DNA of 64,000 nt. Source: Myxococcales bacterium. Its GTDB lineage: Bacteria > Myxococcota_A > Polyangia > Fen-1088. How positions within the stretch are numbered: position 1 is the first letter of the stretch; every line of letters begins with the position of its first letter. The notes below the pieces were generated by a model. It searched no databases, was not told where the DNA came from, and was given only the letters and a program-made list of their open reading frames with translations. The stretch is from assembly GCA_003142855.1 (NCBI GenBank), contig PLNW01000050.1, forward strand, positions 1 to 64,000. Reading direction: 5' to 3'. Position numbers and translations under genes: made by a program. Shown in pieces: positions 60,168 to 64,000 of the stretch.

Positions 60168-61040
60168 ATGCATAGAGCGAATCAGCAGAACAATAGTTTC
60201 CTGCGTACGGCCACCCGTCTCGGACTCTTGGGTGCACTGGCGGCAAGTTTGACCGGGGCCTGCGTGAGCTCAAGCAACAACAACCCGACTGGCGGAGCGA
60301 CAGCCGGCAGCTCAGCGGGTGGAGTGACCAGCGCGGGTGGAGTGACCACCGCAGGTGGAGTGACCACCGCAGGTGGAGTGACCACCGCAGGTGGGTCGAC
60401 CACCGCATCCACCGCGGCCTCGTATGCTGCCTGCACCACGGACGCGGGCGTGGTTACTGGGAACGCGTGCGCGCCAAATCCGCTGATATTTGCCCTCGAT
60501 GCCAATTGCACGATTGGTCTCTGGTCAGGCGATGGCATCTCATCCGGATACTTCTTTCAACCGTGGTGCAACAATGCCACCACGACCTGCACTTTGACGA
60601 TGGCCTGCGCCACCAACTCAATGCACATCGCGGGGTCGTATACGGGCACTAGCACAGCAGCACTCATGGATGGCAATGCCGGATTTGGGGCGAATCTGCA
60701 AGTGAACTCCTCCGACGCTGGTCCCGGATGCCAAATGATCGACGGATCGGGGCTAACCGGCCTAACGCTGGACGTGAACGTAACGACGCTCCCTGCCGGC
60801 AATCATTTGTACGTAGGTATGACTTTGGCCAATGGTAATAGTGCTGATGGTCCGACCCTCGTTCTCACCCCCGGCGCGCAAACTGTTAAGATACCTTGGG
60901 GCAGCTTCAAGAACAAAATGCTGTGCGGGTCCATTCCCGGACCGGGCATCACGAATTTCTACATCGACTTTGACTGGTTCAATGATGGCCCCGCCACCCA
61001 CGCGGTGGACGTCACGATCTCCAATTTTGGATTCTACTAG
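60168..61040 (+). CDS. Lipoprotein with a carbohydrate-binding-like beta-sandwich
   Basis: 290 residues. The start at 60168 (MHRANQQNNSFLRTATRLGL) follows GGAGA; earlier in-frame codons are spurious. The lipobox Cys is in LTGACVSSS. A short Gly/Val/Thr repeat linker (AGGVTTAGGVTTAGG) precedes a domain with Asp/Asn/Gly-rich turns (LVLTPGAQTVKIPWGSFKNK; GITNFYIDFDWFNDGPATHA) typical of CBM11/CIA30-like jelly rolls. No catalytic residues are seen. It would bind polysaccharide at the cell surface. Confidence 0.72.
   Translation: MHRANQQNNSFLRTATRLGLLGALAASLTGACVSSSNNNPTGGATAGSSAGGVTSAGGVTTAGGVTTAGGVTTAGGSTTASTAASYAACTTDAGVVTGNACAPNPLIFALDANCTIGLWSGDGISSGYFFQPWCNNATTTCTLTMACATNSMHIAGSYTGTSTAALMDGNAGFGANLQVNSSDAGPGCQMIDGSGLTGLTLDVNVTTLPAGNHLYVGMTLANGNSADGPTLVLTPGAQTVKIPWGSFKNKMLCGSIPGPGITNFYIDFDWFNDGPATHAVDVTISNFGFY
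60318..60407 (+). repeat. 18-bp tandem repeat, five units
   Basis: GGTGGAGTGACCACCGCA is repeated at 60318, 60336, 60354, 60372 and 60390; units three and four are identical and the first and last diverge. It encodes the GGVTTA linker units, so a change in copy number keeps the frame. Confidence 0.9.
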
Positions 61041-61106
61041 ACCCAGCATTTGACGATTGATTCGAGCGGGCTTGGCGTTGCTGGGCTCGCTCGTTTTGTA
61101 TCCACC

Positions 61107-63020
61107 ATGAACAATTGCACGATATCTGTCATGCTTCTGTCGGTCTTGTTGGGCGGTTGCCTGCGCCCACCCGCGGGCTCTGGCGCAGAGGCGCTCGCTC
61201 AGTTGCGCGACTCAGACACTCGCTCTGCAGGCATCGTTCCCTGTAACGCTGGCGCGAGTTGCACAGTTTCGGGCCTGGAATGCACGAATTCATCGGGCAT
61301 CTTGTGTACCTGTGTTGGCCCCAAGGGGGCCGCGTACGTTACTTGCAATAGTGCAAGAACTCCGTCTTCGTCGGGACAACCAACGGCTCTTGCTGCGGAC
61401 TCATCGCAAGTCCTTGCGGCGAACGGTTCATCGAATCCCGAGGGTGTGCGTTGTTCGGACAGCCCACCCTGGAAGGCTGCCGGGGAACCCGCCTATCGCA
61501 TCAGCGTCGATGCGAAACAACTAGGCCCGGCATGGAATCGATTCTACGAAAGAATCGTGGCCGCAGATCACGCGAACACGGTTCTTGAGACCGCCTGGGG
61601 CCGCAATATCCAGGGCGCCTTGCGAAAGGGTCACCAGCTAGCCGGCTTCCAATACGTGCGGTTTCACGGCATTCTCGACAGCGACATCGGCGCCTACACC
61701 GAGGTAGGCGACAGGCCCGTGTACAACTGGGCGCGCCTCGACAAGGTGTACGATGCGATCATCGCCGCCGGCATGCGGCCGTTCGTGGAGATTGGCTTCA
61801 CGCCTCCGCCGCTCGCGTCGAACCCCGCAAAGACCCTACATTGGTACAACCATGCGCCCGCCAACATCAGTCCGCCCAAGGATTGGCAGCGCTGGATGGA
61901 TCTCATGGCGGCCTTGGTGCAGCATCTGGAAGGGCGCTACGGTATCCAAGAGGTGAGAGAGCATTGGTACTTCGAAATCTGGAATGAATCTTCCTGGATG
62001 TACTCCCTGGGAATGGCCGGCTACAACGAACTGTACGACTACACGGTGCGGGGCCTGCTGCGCGGCGATCCGGACGTCAAAGTGGGCGGGCCCGCAGAGT
62101 CGGGCGGAGGCTCGGCCGTCGGCATCACCAATCTTGTCGAGTATTGCCGTAAGCACAGTCGCAAGCTCGACTTCGTGACTTATCACACCTACGGACAGGC
62201 CGACGATTCGACCGTCGCGCTTTCGCTTCCAACATGGACTTTCCACGAGTCGATGGCCAGCACGGTCAAGCAGGTTGACTTCAAGGGCGACGTATTTGCG
62301 ACCGAATGGGGCGCTTCCTATTCCGCTGCCCTGGTGCGCGACACGGAAATCAGTGCAAGCTTCGTCGCGAAAACCATTCACCTGATCGGCACTGACAACG
62401 GTGTTGCGCCGCCCAGTGGACTTGCCTACTGGACGATATCCGATCTGTACGAAGAGTTCGACAGTGGAGACAAGCTTGCGTTTCGCGAGGGAAACTACGG
62501 CCTCATGCTCAAGGGCGATCCGCGATATCCGGATTCCTACGACGTGGCGAAGCCGGCCTTCAATGCGTATCGCTTGTTGCACATGATGGGCGAGACACGC
62601 ATAGCCACAAGCGGAGGTCGCACCGGCGACGGGGTTAACGCCGTCGCCACGCTGAGCGCGGACGGAAAGGCTCTGCAGCTGTTGGTCTACAACCACGTGG
62701 ATGGCGGACAGGGCGACGCTCTAGCCTCCAGCGTGGTGTCCGTCCAATTCAACAATCTTCCATTTGCTTCCGGAAGGATGCGGGTGCGGCACTATCTCGT
62801 CGATCATACGCATTCCAACGCTTATGACGCCTTTGCTGAAATGGGCAGACCGCCGGAGCCCACGCGATCCCAGTGGGCCGATCTGCGCCGCGCGAGCGAG
62901 CTTTGTTACTACGAGACTACAGTTTCTGCCAAGGATGGGGCCTGGTCCGTAACGTTTCCACAGAACACCTACAGCGTTGGGCTCCTCGTGCTCAGTCCTC
63001 AGCCCGATACCGTTCCGTAG
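61107..63020 (+). CDS. Secreted GH39 beta-xylosidase-type lipoprotein
   Basis: 637 residues. The start at 61107 (MNNCTISVMLLSVLLGGC) makes a typical lipoprotein signal; the frame runs 19 codons further upstream. A ~90-residue spacer with a small Cys-rich segment (CNAGASCTVSGLECTNSSG) precedes the GH39 barrel: FQYVRFHGILDSDIGAY, WYFEIWNESSWMYS (acid/base Glu) and DVFATEWGASYSA (nucleophile Glu). The C-terminal beta-sandwich ends NTYSVGLLVLSPQ. It acts on xylosides or related glycosides from hemicellulose. Confidence 0.9.
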   Translation: MNNCTISVMLLSVLLGGCLRPPAGSGAEALAQLRDSDTRSAGIVPCNAGASCTVSGLECTNSSGILCTCVGPKGAAYVTCNSARTPSSSGQPTALAADSSQVLAANGSSNPEGVRCSDSPPWKAAGEPAYRISVDAKQLGPAWNRFYERIVAADHANTVLETAWGRNIQGALRKGHQLAGFQYVRFHGILDSDIGAYTEVGDRPVYNWARLDKVYDAIIAAGMRPFVEIGFTPPPLASNPAKTLHWYNHAPANISPPKDWQRWMDLMAALVQHLEGRYGIQEVREHWYFEIWNESSWMYSLGMAGYNELYDYTVRGLLRGDPDVKVGGPAESGGGSAVGITNLVEYCRKHSRKLDFVTYHTYGQADDSTVALSLPTWTFHESMASTVKQVDFKGDVFATEWGASYSAALVRDTEISASFVAKTIHLIGTDNGVAPPSGLAYWTISDLYEEFDSGDKLAFREGNYGLMLKGDPRYPDSYDVAKPAFNAYRLLHMMGETRIATSGGRTGDGVNAVATLSADGKALQLLVYNHVDGGQGDALASSVVSVQFNNLPFASGRMRVRHYLVDHTHSNAYDAFAEMGRPPEPTRSQWADLRRASELCYYETTVSAKDGAWSVTFPQNTYSVGLLVLSPQPDTVP

Positions 63021-63091
63021 ACGGTCGGCTCATTGATGGCACGCCGGCACGAAAGCGCGGAAGCAGAGGAGCGATGGTCGCGACTCCCTCC

Positions 63092-63367
63092 TATAGGCGT
63101 TAAGAGGCGGAATTGCGCCGGAAGAACTGGGGTAGATCGCCCTCTCCCCCTGGGAGAGGGCTGGGGAGAGGGTACTGCATTTGCACGTCGAATCGTGCCG
63201 CGGGCGCAATCACCACAATTTGCTGACTTCAGCGTCTGGCTCACAGGAAGTTTCGCCCTCACCCCCAGGCCCCTCTCCCGAAAGGGAGAGGGGTGACCCA
63301 TTGAAGGCTTGTGTCCTCGAATCACGAATGGCCATTTCATTCCGCCGTTGAGCCGCTTAACGCCTAT
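63092..63367. mobile_element. 276-bp TIR element carrying copy 2 of the hairpin-ended repeat
   Basis: ATAGGCGTTAAG at 63093-63104 is mirrored perfectly by CTTAACGCCTAT at 63356-63367. GCGACTCCCTCC flanks both sides (63080-63091 and 63368-63379), as a target-site duplication would. Inside, hairpins at 63140-63160 and 63270-63293 define copy 2 of the repeat found at 53070-53265. No gene is inside, so it is non-autonomous. Confidence 0.75.
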
Positions 63368-63381
63368 GCGACTCCCTCCCG

Positions 63382-64000
63382 TCACTTCGCGGGCGCCGGC
63401 AGCGCAATGTCCTTGAGCGAGTACGAGCTCGTGGCAGCTCTCAGCATTGCCTCCATCACTTTCGGCTGAACCACGCTGTTGCTCCCGCGGTCGATGAGTG
63501 CGAAGCCTTTGCCTCCTCGATCGCCATTGTCCCAATACACGGGGACGAGCCCGCGATCGACCGCGGCTTTGGTCACGTACTCCATGTAGTAGCGTCGATA
63601 GTCCTCGTAGCCGTCCTGTTGGACAGCGCCATACTCACCGATAAGCACCGGGACCCCTTGATCGACGTAGCGCGATTTGAGCTTGTCGAACTGAGACAGG
63701 ATGTAGTCCTCCTGACCCCAATCATCCCTGTTCGGCGAAGCACGACCCCAGGTATGCGTCTGGCCCATGAGCGCGTATAAATAGGGGTCATAGCAGTGAA
63801 CCGACAAGATCAACCGGTTCTTCGCCGAGTCGGTCGGTAACTTGAAGCCCTTGAGCGTTTCATCGATGTTCGTGTTGTAGCCGGGGACGATCAAGTGGCG
63901 CCTGCCGTTGTTGCCACCACTTGCCCGCACCAGATTCACAAAGGCCTGATCGAGGTCGTTGACGATTTCGATATGACGAGGATCGGCCTTGCCATAGCCG
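63382..64000 (-). CDS. GH5-family glycoside hydrolase, 5' part beyond window
   Basis: The frame is open from the window edge to a TGA at 63382, so this is the C-terminal ~205 residues. GH5 landmarks: RHLIVPGYNTN, LILSVHCYDPYLYAL with a conserved His, VPVLIGEYGAVQQDG with the nucleophile Glu, and VPVYWDNGDRGGKGFALIDR. Cellulase, mannanase or xyloglucanase activity is possible. The N-terminus and any signal peptide lie outside. The TIR element sits directly after its stop. Confidence 0.88.
   Translation of the reverse strand, partial: GYGKADPRHIEIVNDLDQAFVNLVRASGGNNGRRHLIVPGYNTNIDETLKGFKLPTDSAKNRLILSVHCYDPYLYALMGQTHTWGRASPNRDDWGQEDYILSQFDKLKSRYVDQGVPVLIGEYGAVQQDGYEDYRRYYMEYVTKAAVDRGLVPVYWDNGDRGGKGFALIDRGSNSVVQPKVMEAMLRAATSSYSLKDIALPAPAK

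Noticed and set aside
1-64000. CRISPR arrays, rRNA genes and riboswitches
   Set aside because: No regularly spaced long direct repeats with unique spacers, no rRNA segments and no recognisable riboswitch cores were seen on either strand.

Overview
The window is high-GC bacterial DNA, most likely from a myxobacterium-like organism (Myxococcota, Polyangia or a related plant-polymer degrader). That placement is an inference. It rests on several secreted lipoproteins with very long Gly/Ala/Thr/Ser linkers after the lipobox, on DUF4388-type proteins combined with J-domain, TPR and Hsp70 modules, and on the density of secreted carbohydrate-active enzymes. No rRNA or phylogenetic marker is present.

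Layout. 1-560 holds the 3' part of an exported protein-L-isoaspartate methyltransferase. About 1.0-10.08 kb is a probable integrative element: a ParB-like protein, a frame-broken phage-type ATPase, hypothetical genes, a tandem helix-turn-helix protein, a tyrosine recombinase and a DNA methyltransferase, ending at a tRNA-Gly(GCC) gene with its terminator. From 10.26 to 19.9 kb lies a pectin/uronate block: uxaC on the minus strand, then on the plus strand a PL1 pectate lyase lipoprotein and a tight five-gene run: tagaturonate epimerase (uxaE), an SDR oxidoreductase, 6-phosphogluconate dehydrogenase, a LarA-family nickel-pincer epimerase homologue and a PfkB kinase. The content of this run suggests that uronates may be catabolised by galacturonate > tagaturonate > fructuronate > mannonate > gluconate > 6-phosphogluconate > ribulose-5-phosphate, in place of the usual mannonate dehydratase/KDG/KDPG route. 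This is the most interesting proposal in the window.

20-37.9 kb: a VapBC module, a decayed beta-helix gene, a cupin, an Hsp70-DUF4388-J-like fusion, a GH31 enzyme, an outer-membrane barrel, small Cys-containing lipoproteins, a GH28 polygalacturonase, a GH78 rhamnosidase and a membrane glycosyltransferase. 37.9-44.5 kb: a DUF4388-J-TPR protein and a core-gene run of a diacylglycerol-kinase-like protein, a PP2C phosphatase and GlnE. 44.5-48.2 kb: an accessory patch with a Gp37/Gp68-like gene, a DUF222 remnant, a Cys-rich lipoprotein and a Phd/PIN toxin-antitoxin pair. 48.2-64 kb: GH79, a VanX-like dipeptidase, an ArsC-like protein, a sodium/solute symporter with a small membrane partner, GH2, an orphan antitoxin with a clear sigma70 promoter, a large CBM-GH enzyme, a CBM-like lipoprotein, GH39 and a truncated GH5.

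Together the secreted enzymes (PL1, GH28, GH78, GH79, GH2, GH31, GH39, GH5) would release galacturonate, rhamnose and neutral sugars from pectin and hemicellulose, and the 10-20 kb operon would consume the uronates. Three remnants of further carbohydrate-active enzymes, two copies of a hairpin-ended repeat and two TIR-bounded short elements show that the region has been turning over.
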